From positions 372,001-436,000 of the forward strand of contig NZ_JAQQXR010000005.1 in the NCBI RefSeq assembly GCF_028595325.1: a stretch of DNA of 64,000 bases, read 5' to 3'. Source of the stretch: Janthinobacterium fluminis. Lineage in GTDB: Bacteria; Pseudomonadota; Gammaproteobacteria; Burkholderiales; Burkholderiaceae_D. A model generated the notes under the pieces. The model was given only the letters and a program-made list of their open reading frames with translations. It searched no databases and had not been told where the DNA came from. The number at the start of each line of letters is the position of its first letter. Within the stretch, counting starts at the first letter, position 1. Both the position numbers and the translations under genes were made by a program. Positions 55,668 through 64,000 of the stretch are shown one piece after another.

Positions 55668-56768
55668 ATGAGCAAACCATTAGACATCGCCATCACGGCC
55701 TGGGAAACGATTTCGCCGCTGGGCGCCGGCGCGCAAGCCTTCGCCGGCGCCGCGGCGGGCGCGGCCAATCTGCCCGAGGACTTCGTCGCGGCCCAGTACC
55801 CCAGCGAGCTGGAATACAAATTCGCCCCCTATGAGGGCAAGCAGTTCCTCGGCAAGGGAACCCGCACCATGGACCGCACCACGGCCCTGGCGGTGGGCAC
55901 GGCCAAGCTGCTGTTCGAGGCCTGCCCCTTCGGCGAGGAGCAGCGCGACCGCTCCGGCTTCATTCTCGGCACCAGCACCGGCAGCATCCGCAGCACCAGC
56001 GACTTCATGCGCGATTCCCTGGTCGGCGAGCGGCCCTTCCTGGTCAATCCGGCGCTGTTCCCGAACACCGTGATGAATTGCGCCGCCGGGCAGTGCGCCA
56101 TCTGGTTCAAGGCGCGCGGCGTCAACGCGACGATCGCCGCGGGCCGTCTGTCCGGCTTCATGAGCCTGCAGTACGCGTCGATGATGCTGCGCCGCGGCTA
56201 CGCCGACATGCTCTACACCGGCGCCGTCGAGGAGCTGTGTCCGCAGACGGCCTGGGCGCACCAGATCCTCGGCGCCGCCGGCGAGCGCCTGGCCCTGCCG
56301 CAGGGCGAGGGTTGCGCCATGTTCGCGCTGGAGCGCGCCAGCGACGTCGCCGAGCGCGGCGGCCGCGCCGCGACCACGCTGTACGCCCTGCATTGCCAGC
56401 GCTATTTCGACGCCACCAAGGAAATCACCCAGGCCGCCGTCGACGGCGTCGTCGCGGCGATCCGCGAGGTGCTGGCGCGCTTCAAGTTCGGCGCCGACGA
56501 CATCGGCTTCATCAGCATCGGCGCCACCAGCGACAAGGCCGCCTATGACATCGAGCGCGCCGCCGTGGAGGCGTATTTCGGCCGCAGCCGCCTGAGCGTG
56601 ATCGACGTCGTCGACCGCGTCGGCGAGACGTACAGCGCGGCATTCTCGTTCAAGCTGGCCGGCCTGCTTGGCCATGCCGGCTACCAGGGCGAGGGCAATA
56701 GCCCGTTCGGCATCGTGCTCTCGGCCACCCACGACGGCTATGTCGGCGTCGCGCTGGTGTGCCGTTGA
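55668..56768 (+). CDS. Chain-length-factor-like KS partner 2 (no catalytic Cys)
   Basis: 366 residues. The nucleophile segment reads ATIAAGRLSGF with Arg160 at the cysteine position. The second histidine region reads GETYSAAFSFKLAGLL with no His. It keeps the overall ketosynthase fold (GFILGTSTGSI, GEGCAMFALERA). It is the non-catalytic partner of KS 2. Confidence 0.8.
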   Translation: MSKPLDIAITAWETISPLGAGAQAFAGAAAGAANLPEDFVAAQYPSELEYKFAPYEGKQFLGKGTRTMDRTTALAVGTAKLLFEACPFGEEQRDRSGFILGTSTGSIRSTSDFMRDSLVGERPFLVNPALFPNTVMNCAAGQCAIWFKARGVNATIAAGRLSGFMSLQYASMMLRRGYADMLYTGAVEELCPQTAWAHQILGAAGERLALPQGEGCAMFALERASDVAERGGRAATTLYALHCQRYFDATKEITQAAVDGVVAAIREVLARFKFGADDIGFISIGATSDKAAYDIERAAVEAYFGRSRLSVIDVVDRVGETYSAAFSFKLAGLLGHAGYQGEGNSPFGIVLSATHDGYVGVALVCR

Positions 56769-56817
56769 TCGCGGTTAATGTTATTTCATGCATGAATTCA
56801 TGCGAGGAGAGAGTTTG

Positions 56818-57978
56818 ATGCGCTTAGCAATCACGGGGTCGGCCATGGTGACCAGCGTCGGGCCCGACAAACAGACCGGTTTCGACGCCATGTGCCGGGG
56901 CGTCAGCGGGCGGACGACGCTGCAGGGCTTCCCGGCCCAGCGCTTCAACGCCAAGTATGCATACGAGATCGCCGACCGCCCGGCCCAGGCCGACGGCAGC
57001 ACGGCCGACGCCACGCTGCGCGCCAGCGCCTGGCTGCGCGACGCCATCGTCGCCGCCGTCCGCGAGGCCAAGCTGGGGCCGGACGAGGACTTGTGCGTGA
57101 TCGTCGGCACGGGCTTGCGCGAATTGCGCTCGCTTGAGCTGTTCTGGACCGAGGGCCAGGAATTCTCGCTGCCGGCCCTGCATTTCGAGGCCGCCGTCGA
57201 GCAGGCGCTGGGCTTTGCCGTGCCGGTCATGACGGTGTGCAACGCCTGCTCGGCGTCGAACTATGCGCTGGCCATGGCCGAGGACTTGATCGCCAACGGC
57301 AGATACCAATGCGTCGTCGTGGCCGGTTGCGATGCCATCACGGAGAGCATGTTCGGCCTGCTCGACCGGGTCAACCCGGAGCCGCCGGAAATGGTCCAGC
57401 CCTTCGAGCGCGCCCGCAAGGGCGTGCTGATGGGCGAGGGCGCCGCCGCCCTGGTGCTGGAAAACCCCGGCAACGTGGCGCGCCGCGGCGCCCGCGTCCA
57501 GGCCTGGTCGCGCGGCGTCGGCACCAGTTGCGACGCCAACCACGAGACGGCGCCCGACATGGCCGGCATCGCCCGCGCCATCGCCGACGCCCACCAGCGC
57601 GCCCGCCTGCAGCCGCGCGACATCGACCTGATCGTGGTGCACGGCACCGGCACCCATTTGAACGACGCCACCGAGGCCAACGCGCTGCGCCACGTCTTCG
57701 GCGCGGCCATCTCGTCGGTGCCGATCTCCGGCCTGAAGTCGATGACCGGGCACACTTCGGGCAGCTCGGGCCTGGTCGGCGTGGTCACGGCGATCGCCTC
57801 GCTGCGCGCGCAGACGATCGCGCCGACGCTGAACTTCTCCAGCCCGATGGCCGAGGCCGAGGGCATGCTGATCGTGCACGACCGGGCGCTCCAGCATGCG
57901 ATGACGTATGTCCAGGTCAACGCCTTCGGCTTTGGCGGGGTGAATGCGGTGGCAATTATTGAAAAGGTGGCAGCATGA
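56818..57978 (+). CDS. Beta-ketoacyl-ACP synthase, active KS 3
   Basis: 386 residues from the ATG at 56818 with GAGGAGAG upstream, not the ATG at 56788. The triad is Cys144 (CNACSASN), His275 (VHGTGT), His312 (KSMTGHTSGSSG). Its stop overlaps the third partner's start (ATGA). Confidence 0.92.
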   Translation: MRLAITGSAMVTSVGPDKQTGFDAMCRGVSGRTTLQGFPAQRFNAKYAYEIADRPAQADGSTADATLRASAWLRDAIVAAVREAKLGPDEDLCVIVGTGLRELRSLELFWTEGQEFSLPALHFEAAVEQALGFAVPVMTVCNACSASNYALAMAEDLIANGRYQCVVVAGCDAITESMFGLLDRVNPEPPEMVQPFERARKGVLMGEGAAALVLENPGNVARRGARVQAWSRGVGTSCDANHETAPDMAGIARAIADAHQRARLQPRDIDLIVVHGTGTHLNDATEANALRHVFGAAISSVPISGLKSMTGHTSGSSGLVGVVTAIASLRAQTIAPTLNFSSPMAEAEGMLIVHDRALQHAMTYVQVNAFGFGGVNAVAIIEKVAA

Positions 57979-58985
57979 CGATACGCGTAGCAATCACCGG
58001 CCTGGGACTGGAAGCGCCGGTCCTGGCCCACACGACGGGCATCGAAAGCTTGCTCGACCGCTCCGCCGAGTACGGCTGGGACTTCGACCCCTCGCGCAAG
58101 CTGGGCAAGAAAGGCTTGCGCTACAAGGAGGTGGCGACCTTGATGAGCTTGTGCGCCGCGCGCGGCGCGCTGGAGGATAGCGGCCACCTGGCGGCCGGCG
58201 CCGACGGCAAGCTCAACGACGAGCGTTTCGGCGTCGCCATCGGCTCGAACAGCAGCAACCTCGACACCATCTGCCAGGTGGCCGAGCGCATCCGCAGCGA
58301 GCACGTCGACGCCACCAGCCCGATGGACTTGCCGAATGCGTCCAGCAATGTGGTGGCCTCGACGCTGGCGATCCGCCACGGCCTGCGGGCGCTGAACCTG
58401 ATGCTGACGTCGGGCGCCAACGCCTCGTTCGACGCGCTGGCGCTGGCCGCGAACGCCATCACGGCCGGGCGCGTCGAGCGCATGCTGGTGGGCGCCGTCG
58501 AAGTCGACAGCCTGGCCCTGAACAGCCTGCAGGCGGGACGGCGCCTGGACCCGGAGCAAGCCTCGCCGGTGCCGGCCGTCATGCCGGTGGCCAGCGCCGT
58601 GGTGCTGGAAAACGCCGAGCTGGCGGCGCGGCGCGGCGTGCGCATCTACGGCTACCTGGACGACTACGCGATGAACGGCGCCTCGACCCAGGCGGCGCAG
58701 CGCTTCGCCCGCTTCGTCATGGGACGCCACCACGAGTTGTACTGCCTCGACGCGGCGCAACTGGGGGCGACGCTGCGCGGCTTCTCCGTGGCCGACCTGG
58801 GCGCCGACGCCAACATCGTCGACCTGAGCGCCAGGACGGGGCAGTGGTATGGCGGCCTGGCGCTGGCGCAACTGATGCTGGCCTGCGAGCGCTTCGCCAC
58901 CGGCCGCGCCGCCAACGCCATGCTGGTCAGCGGCGCCACGCTGGGCGACCGCCGCCTGTCGGCGCTGGCCCTGTCGAAGGCGTAG
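57975..58985 (+). CDS. Chain-length-factor-like KS partner 3 (no catalytic Cys)
   Basis: 336 residues. The nucleophile segment LTSGANASFDAL has Ala148 at the cysteine position, and no HGTGT or GH motif is present. It completes the third KS-CLF-like pair. The short length and missing histidines exclude condensing activity on its own. Confidence 0.8.
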   Translation: MTIRVAITGLGLEAPVLAHTTGIESLLDRSAEYGWDFDPSRKLGKKGLRYKEVATLMSLCAARGALEDSGHLAAGADGKLNDERFGVAIGSNSSNLDTICQVAERIRSEHVDATSPMDLPNASSNVVASTLAIRHGLRALNLMLTSGANASFDALALAANAITAGRVERMLVGAVEVDSLALNSLQAGRRLDPEQASPVPAVMPVASAVVLENAELAARRGVRIYGYLDDYAMNGASTQAAQRFARFVMGRHHELYCLDAAQLGATLRGFSVADLGADANIVDLSARTGQWYGGLALAQLMLACERFATGRAANAMLVSGATLGDRRLSALALSKA

Positions 58986-58992
58986 ACCGGCG

Positions 58993-59877
58993 ATGAACAT
59001 GCCCCTGCGCCTCGACGGCGCCGCCCGCCGCCAGGTCACGCGGGAGGTGGCCGGCTATCCGATCCGCGCCACCTACCATGGCGAGTGCGCCCAGCCGCGC
59101 GCCACCTGGCTGTTCGTGCACGGCATGGTCGAGTCCGACGACGTGTGGGCCAGCGTGCCGCCGCTGCTGCCGCCGGGCGTGGTGGCGGTGACGCTGGAGC
59201 TGCCGTGGAGCGGCCGGCTCGACGCGCTGTGGGGCTTGAGCATGGCCCCCGAGCAGTGGTTGCACGCGGCGCTGGAGGCGCACGGGATCGCGCCGGACGG
59301 CATCGTCGCCCATTCCTTCGGCGCCAATGTCGTATTGCAGTACCTAGAGCGTCATGGCAGCGGCGGCGTGGCCCACCTGCTGCTCATTTCGCCGTTTTAC
59401 AAGGCGTCGACCGGGGACGTGAGCTGGGAATTGTTCCAGCACTATGTTTTCGAGTTTGAACGCTTCATCGAGCTGAGTCTGACCGTGCGGCAGGGCAGTC
59501 GCCCGCTGGCCCCCGAGCTGTTTGGCGCGGTGCGCCAAAAGCTGCGCGATCAGTTCGGTTGCTACAGTTGGATGCAGTTTTGGCAGTTGTTTTCGCGCAC
59601 GCCTTTTTTGTCGCTGCGCGAGTTCACTCAGCCTTGCCTTTTGATCACGGGCGCCGACGATTTTTCCAGTCCGCTCGCCGACGTCACGGCGCTGGCGCGC
59701 GGCCTGCCGGATGCGCGGCTGGTCGTGTTCGAGGATTGCAGCCATTTTTGTCTGAGCAGCAAACGGCAGGAGACGCTTGCCCAGATTGTCGATTTTGTGG
59801 ACATGTCCCTGCCCGCACCTTTTTCCACCTCACCTACACACAGGAGTACACACGATGCACGCAGTAGCCATACCTGA
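58993..59877 (+). CDS. Alpha/beta hydrolase
   Basis: 294 residues. Oxyanion HG at 43-44, nucleophile Ser108 in AHSFGANV, acid near Asp222 in TGADDFSSP and His251 in EDCSHFC form a complete triad. Likely roles are product release by hydrolysis or an editing thioesterase. The last 23 bases overlap the start of the next gene. Confidence 0.85.
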   Translation: MNMPLRLDGAARRQVTREVAGYPIRATYHGECAQPRATWLFVHGMVESDDVWASVPPLLPPGVVAVTLELPWSGRLDALWGLSMAPEQWLHAALEAHGIAPDGIVAHSFGANVVLQYLERHGSGGVAHLLLISPFYKASTGDVSWELFQHYVFEFERFIELSLTVRQGSRPLAPELFGAVRQKLRDQFGCYSWMQFWQLFSRTPFLSLREFTQPCLLITGADDFSSPLADVTALARGLPDARLVVFEDCSHFCLSSKRQETLAQIVDFVDMSLPAPFSTSPTHRSTHDARSSHT

Positions 59878-60859
59878 ATCTATCGCCGCCGTATCCGAAA
59901 TGCGCACCACCACCGTCCTGCTGCGTCCGCGTTTCGAGGGCTCGAACATTTGCACCTGGATCGGTTTCAAACACGTCATGTACGTGGTCGAGGAAGCGGT
60001 GCTCGACCATTTCCGCCAGCACGGCCTGGTGCCGCGCGAGCTGTATGAAGAGCACGGCCTGTGCCTGGAAGTGATCGATTCGAGCGTGCGCATCCTGCAC
60101 GCGCTGCACATGGACGACCAGGTGGAAGTGCGCATCGAGCCGAAGACCAAGGCCGGCGCCAAGGAAATCACGGTGGCGGTGACGCTGACGGTGGAGCGCG
60201 AGGGCAAGCCCGTCAAGGCCCTGACCGGCAAGGTCTTGCTGATGCTGCGCCAGGACGACAGCCAGATCACCGGCGGCGCCGGCGCCGTCGCGCCGCACTT
60301 CCTGCAAGAGCACTCGGCGCCGACGCTGCGCCGCGCCGGCCACGCGGTGCTGCCGCTGGACCAGAGCGTCAGCCGCGAGCGCGCCGCCGTCGCGCCGGAC
60401 GTCTTGAAAGCCCTGGGCGCCGACAGCAGCAACAGCTTCGTGTGGAAATGGCATGTGCCGTATTTCTATTGCCACTACAACGACCGCATGCAGCACAACG
60501 GCTACCTGCGCCTGATGGAGGAAGTTGTCGACCTGTTCCTGGCCGAGCGCGGCATTTCCATCCGCTCCCTGCTTGAGGACAACAAGTGGATCCCCGTGGT
60601 GCCGACGGCCCGCGTCGAAATCGTCGACGAGGCGCGCATGGAAGAAACCATCTACACCGTCTACACGGTCGAGGAAATCTTCAAGGACACCACCTACCGT
60701 TCGCGCATGGATTGCTACGTCGAGCGCAACGGCGCGCTGGTCAAGACGGCCACCGGTTCGATCGTGCACGGCTATGCCGTCATCGAAAACCGCAAGGATT
60801 GGAGCCTGGTGCAGTTCGACCAGCGCACCATCGACGCGCTGAGCGGCAAACCGGCGTAA
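59855..60859 (+). CDS. Double-hot-dog acyl-ACP/CoA thioesterase-like protein
   Basis: 334 residues from the ATG at 59855 (CAGGAG upstream), overlapping the hydrolase end. Two 4HBT-like halves are visible: TWIGFKHVMYVVEEAVLDHFRQHG in the first and HVPYFYCHYNDRMQHNGYLRLMEEVVDLFL in the second, each with the long hot-dog helix. It probably releases or transfers the finished chain from the ACP. Confidence 0.8.
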   Translation: MHAVAIPESIAAVSEMRTTTVLLRPRFEGSNICTWIGFKHVMYVVEEAVLDHFRQHGLVPRELYEEHGLCLEVIDSSVRILHALHMDDQVEVRIEPKTKAGAKEITVAVTLTVEREGKPVKALTGKVLLMLRQDDSQITGGAGAVAPHFLQEHSAPTLRRAGHAVLPLDQSVSRERAAVAPDVLKALGADSSNSFVWKWHVPYFYCHYNDRMQHNGYLRLMEEVVDLFLAERGISIRSLLEDNKWIPVVPTARVEIVDEARMEETIYTVYTVEEIFKDTTYRSRMDCYVERNGALVKTATGSIVHGYAVIENRKDWSLVQFDQRTIDALSGKPA

Positions 60860-60863
60860 TCCG

Positions 60864-61580
60864 ATGGCCAGGACCTTGCAGCCGCAACTGTTCTTTTCCC
60901 TGCGCAGCCCGTATTCGTGGCTGGCGTGGAGCGATTTGCGGGCGCGCCACGGCGCCGAGCTGGCGCGCCTGGAATTGACGCCGTTCTGGGAGCCGGACGC
61001 GGCCTACACGGAGCAACTGGGCGCGGACGGCCAGTACTTCCTGTATGCGCCGATGTCGCGCGAAAAGCATTTGTACATCCTGGCCGACGTGAAGCGCCTG
61101 GCCGGCCAGCGCGGCTACACGATCAAGTGGCCGCTCGACCCGGTGGTGTGCCGCTGGGAAGTGGCGCACCTGGCGTATTTCGTGGCGCAGGCGGCCGGGA
61201 AGGGGGCGCAGTACATCGACGCGGTGTGCCAGGCGCGCTGGGTCGAGGGGCGCAACATCCACCTGCCCGAAACCATCGCCGAGATCGGCGAAGGGCTAGG
61301 CCTGGACGGCGCCGCGCTGGCGGCGGCCCACCTGGACCCGGCGCTGCGCGAGGCGGGGCTGGCGGCGCTGCGCAGCTGCATCGCGAACGGCGTGTTCGGC
61401 GTGCCCTATTTCGCGCTTGGGCGCCAGCGTTTCTGGGGCCTGGACCGCTTGCCGGCCTTCCTCGACACGCTGGCGGCCGCGCAGCAGGGCCAGCCGACCT
61501 TGACGCTGGCGGTGCCGGCGGCGGAGGCGGCGGCGCCGCCGCACCAAATGGTATTTGACCACGCGGGCGGCTGCGGCTAG
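60864..61580 (+). CDS. HCCA-isomerase / DsbA-family (GST-kappa-like) protein
   Basis: 238 residues. It starts with the isomerase-type FFSLRSPYSWLAW, with a Ser where DsbA has CxxC, and ends with the thioredoxin-fold cis-Pro segment GVFGVPYFALGRQRFWGLDRL. Known members isomerise double bonds in aromatic degradation using glutathione. In a polyene pathway it could set E/Z geometry, which is inference. Confidence 0.8.
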   Translation: MARTLQPQLFFSLRSPYSWLAWSDLRARHGAELARLELTPFWEPDAAYTEQLGADGQYFLYAPMSREKHLYILADVKRLAGQRGYTIKWPLDPVVCRWEVAHLAYFVAQAAGKGAQYIDAVCQARWVEGRNIHLPETIAEIGEGLGLDGAALAAAHLDPALREAGLAALRSCIANGVFGVPYFALGRQRFWGLDRLPAFLDTLAAAQQGQPTLTLAVPAAEAAAPPHQMVFDHAGGCG

Positions 61581-61644
61581 CCCGGCGGCCGTCGCGCCCG
61601 CGCGGCGGCCTCTTTTCAATGATGGACACTGTGACGGACACGCC

Positions 61645-64000
61645 ATGATTCAAACAATGCTACAAGCCTATGCGAAGCGCGTCGTCGCCTGGCGCTGGGC
61701 CATCCTGCTGCTGTCCGTCCTGCTCGTCGGCGGCGCCGTCAGCCAGGCGGGCAAGGTGCAGTTCAGCAGCGACTACCGCGATTTTTTCAGCGCCGACGAC
61801 CCGGGTTTGCAAGCCTATGAATCGCTGCGCAGCGCCTACAGCCGCGATAACACCGTGCTGGTCGCGTTCGCGCCGAAGAACAAGGACGTGTTCACGCCGG
61901 CCACGCTGGGCCTGATCGAACAATTCACCAGCGACGCCTGGCGCCTGCCCTACACGCGCCGGGTCGATTCGCTCAGCAACTTCCAATACACGCGCGCCGA
62001 CGGCGACGACTTGACGGTCAAAAACCTGGTCAGCGGCGCCAAGGACTTGAACCCGGAGCAACTGGCCGCCATCAAGCGCATTGCCCTGGCCGAACCCTTC
62101 CTGGTCGACAAGCTGGTGTCGTCGACGGGGGCGGTGAGCGGCGTCAGCATCAGCTTCCTGCTGCCGCAGCTATCCGATGAAGAAACCGGCAAGGCCGTGG
62201 CCGCCCTGCGCGCCAAGCTGGCGGAATACCGCAGCGCCCACCCGGACATCGCGATCCACGCCACCGGCGACTTGCTGCTCGACTATGCCTTCGAGGAGCA
62301 ATCGCAGAACGACATCATGACGCTGGTGCCGCTGATGTACCTGTGCATCTTCGTGGTCATGTTCTGTGTGACGCGCCGCGTCGCCGGCATCCTCGGCACG
62401 CTGCTGGTGCTGACCTTCTCGGTGCTGGCGGCGGTCGGCATCGCCGGCTTTGCCGGCATCAAGTTCAGCGCCGTGTCGGTGTCGGCGCCGACCGTGATCA
62501 TGACGGTGGCGGTGTCGAGCTGCATCCACGTGGTGCTGGCCGTCCTGAACGGCATGGCGCAAGGGCAGTCCAAGCACGCAGCGATCGCCGGCGCCATGGG
62601 CGCGACGATGCCTATCCTGTTCTTTGTCAGCGCCACCGACGTGCTGGGCTTCCTCAGCATGCGTCTGTCGAGCGTGCCGCCGATCGTCGACTTCGGCACC
62701 ATCGTGGCCGCCGGCACGGCCGCCTCCTTCCTGTTCGCCAGCACCTTCCTGCCGGCGCTGCTGGCCGTGCTGCCGCTCAAGGTGCGGCCGGCCGAAGCGC
62801 GCCGCGGCGCCAACTTCGGCCAGCTCGCCGTCGGCTTGATCAAGTACCGGCGCCTGACGCTGGCGGCCGTCTCGGCGCTGGCCTTGCTCGGCTCCTACGG
62901 GCTGATGCAGAACCGCTACGAAGACAATTTCGTCAATTACTTCTCGACGTCGGTGCCGTTCCGGGTCGACTCGGATTTTATCGAGGGCAATCTGAGCGGC
63001 GTGCATGAAATCCTCTATTCCGTGCCCGCCAAGGGGGCCGGCGGCATCGCCGAGCTGGAGTACCAGAATGCGCTGGAGCGCTTCACGGCCTGGATGCGGG
63101 CCCAGCCCGAGGTGTACAGCGTGGCCTCGATCAGCGACGTGGTCAAGCGCGTCAACCGCAGCATGCACGGCGACGACCCCGCCTACTACCGGGTGCCGGA
63201 CGACGCCAAGGAGCTGGCCCAATACCTGCTGTTGTTTGAACTGTCGCTGCCGGCCGGCCTGGAGTTGAACGACCAGATCCGCGTCGACCGCTCGGCCACC
63301 AAGATGTCCGTGATGATGCGCAATATGCCGACCGCGTCCCTGCTCGCTTTCGAGCAGCGCAGCGCCGACTGGCTGCAGAAAAACGCCCCCGCCTACATGG
63401 CCACGCGCGGCACCGGCCCGTCCATCCTGTTTTCCCGGATCGGCGAGGTGAACGTCGAGGGCATGATGCAGGGCTATGTCCTACAGCTCTTGCTGATTTC
63501 GCTGGCGGTGGCGGTCTTCTTGCGCAGCTTCAAGTTTGGCGTGCTCAGCCTGATACCGAACGTGCTGCCGTCCATCCTCGCCTTCGGCGCCTGGGGCTTT
63601 TTTGTCGGCCAGATCGGCATGTCCGTGTCCATCGTCGCCGTCATGACCTACGGCATCATCGTCGACGACACCATCCACACGATCTTCAAGTATGTGCATG
63701 CGCGCAAGCAGTTGCGCCTGGGCGCAGACGAGGCCGTCGAATACGTGTACGCCCAGATCGGCCCCAGCATCTTTTCCACCACCCTGACCCTAATGGCCGG
63801 CTTCGCGGTGCTGGCGTTCTCGCACTTCGACTTGAACAAGGATCTGGGATTGATGTCGGTGATGACGATCGGCATCGCCGCGACCTGCGACTTCCTCATC
63901 ATGCCGGCGCTGTTCTCGCTGACCGGCCGCTGGGGCCGCGACAGCAAATATGCGCAGCACCCGCCTGCCGTCCGGGCCGCGGAAACGCGCGAAACCACTT
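61645..64000 (+). CDS. RND/MMPL-superfamily exporter, 3' end beyond the window
   Basis: 785 residues are visible with no stop before the window end. It starts MIQTMLQAYAKRVVAWRW with one membrane helix, a large loop (about 35-215), a block of helices with FSVLAAVGIAGFAGI, a second loop, and a second helix block containing TYGIIVDDTIHTIFKY with the aspartate pair near 674. This is the layout of MMPL/HpnN-type lipid exporters, also found in xanthomonadin and aryl-polyene clusters. It probably moves the product to the outer membrane. Confidence 0.88.
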   Translation, partial: MIQTMLQAYAKRVVAWRWAILLLSVLLVGGAVSQAGKVQFSSDYRDFFSADDPGLQAYESLRSAYSRDNTVLVAFAPKNKDVFTPATLGLIEQFTSDAWRLPYTRRVDSLSNFQYTRADGDDLTVKNLVSGAKDLNPEQLAAIKRIALAEPFLVDKLVSSTGAVSGVSISFLLPQLSDEETGKAVAALRAKLAEYRSAHPDIAIHATGDLLLDYAFEEQSQNDIMTLVPLMYLCIFVVMFCVTRRVAGILGTLLVLTFSVLAAVGIAGFAGIKFSAVSVSAPTVIMTVAVSSCIHVVLAVLNGMAQGQSKHAAIAGAMGATMPILFFVSATDVLGFLSMRLSSVPPIVDFGTIVAAGTAASFLFASTFLPALLAVLPLKVRPAEARRGANFGQLAVGLIKYRRLTLAAVSALALLGSYGLMQNRYEDNFVNYFSTSVPFRVDSDFIEGNLSGVHEILYSVPAKGAGGIAELEYQNALERFTAWMRAQPEVYSVASISDVVKRVNRSMHGDDPAYYRVPDDAKELAQYLLLFELSLPAGLELNDQIRVDRSATKMSVMMRNMPTASLLAFEQRSADWLQKNAPAYMATRGTGPSILFSRIGEVNVEGMMQGYVLQLLLISLAVAVFLRSFKFGVLSLIPNVLPSILAFGAWGFFVGQIGMSVSIVAVMTYGIIVDDTIHTIFKYVHARKQLRLGADEAVEYVYAQIGPSIFSTTLTLMAGFAVLAFSHFDLNKDLGLMSVMTIGIAATCDFLIMPALFSLTGRWGRDSKYAQHPPAVRAAETRETT

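Overview
The window reads as a GC-rich chromosome segment of a betaproteobacterium, most likely an Oxalobacteraceae relative (Massilia/Duganella/Janthinobacterium type). The grounds are the hemF-nadD-rsfS-rlmH-maf-rng run, a PEP-CTERM protein, the class I fbp and pepN proteins, a solo LivK-type binding protein, and overall codon use. No search was run, so the genus is inferred.

Left part (1-26 kb) is mostly housekeeping: a partial O-antigen-ligase-like gene, a membrane diguanylate cyclase, a chemoreceptor, malic enzyme divergent from a LacI-type regulator with two operator palindromes, the hemF-nadD-rsfS-rlmH-maf-rng operon, a colicin-V-like peptide gene with a tiny membrane-protein gene behind it, purD, a YebC protein, an EamA exporter, mgsA, a quinone oxidoreductase, pepN, fbp, tRNA-Thr(CGU), yciH, a MipA/OmpV protein, and a divergent LysR/MFS pair.

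Middle part (26-42 kb) is accessory: a DUF4157-type protein ending in an HNH-like domain, an AT-richer membrane protein with HELVH, a LivK-like binding protein, a stand-alone retron-like reverse transcriptase with a structured upstream region, a PEP-CTERM protein, a TPR protein, and a TetR-OMF-MFP-RND efflux operon. Palindromic REPIN-like elements sharing a GGGGACAGACCAC arm occur at four places. Two of them flank a leftover of an RND-gene tail.

Right part (41.8-64 kb, cut by the window end) is the main discovery: a quorum-sensing-controlled type II fatty-acid/polyketide cluster. LuxR- and LuxI-family genes sit in the middle. Three near-identical boxes (CTACA-N6-TGTAG), each 39 bases (start to start) upstream of a -10-like hexamer, precede three transcription units. 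Unit 1 (minus) has a KAS III-like enzyme, a group-D flavin monooxygenase-like protein and a class III aminotransferase. Unit 2 has three DsrE/DsrF/Tus-like proteins plus a double-hot-dog dehydratase. Unit 3 has a ketoreductase, a second double-hot-dog dehydratase, three ketosynthases each followed by a partner lacking the catalytic cysteine (three KS-CLF-like pairs), one acyl carrier protein, an alpha/beta hydrolase, a double-hot-dog thioesterase, an HCCA-isomerase/DsbA-like protein and an RND/MMPL exporter. With no enoyl reductase in view, the expected product is a polyene-type acyl chain, possibly aminated and oxidised. The role of the sulfur-relay-like trio is unexplained and is the most novel element.
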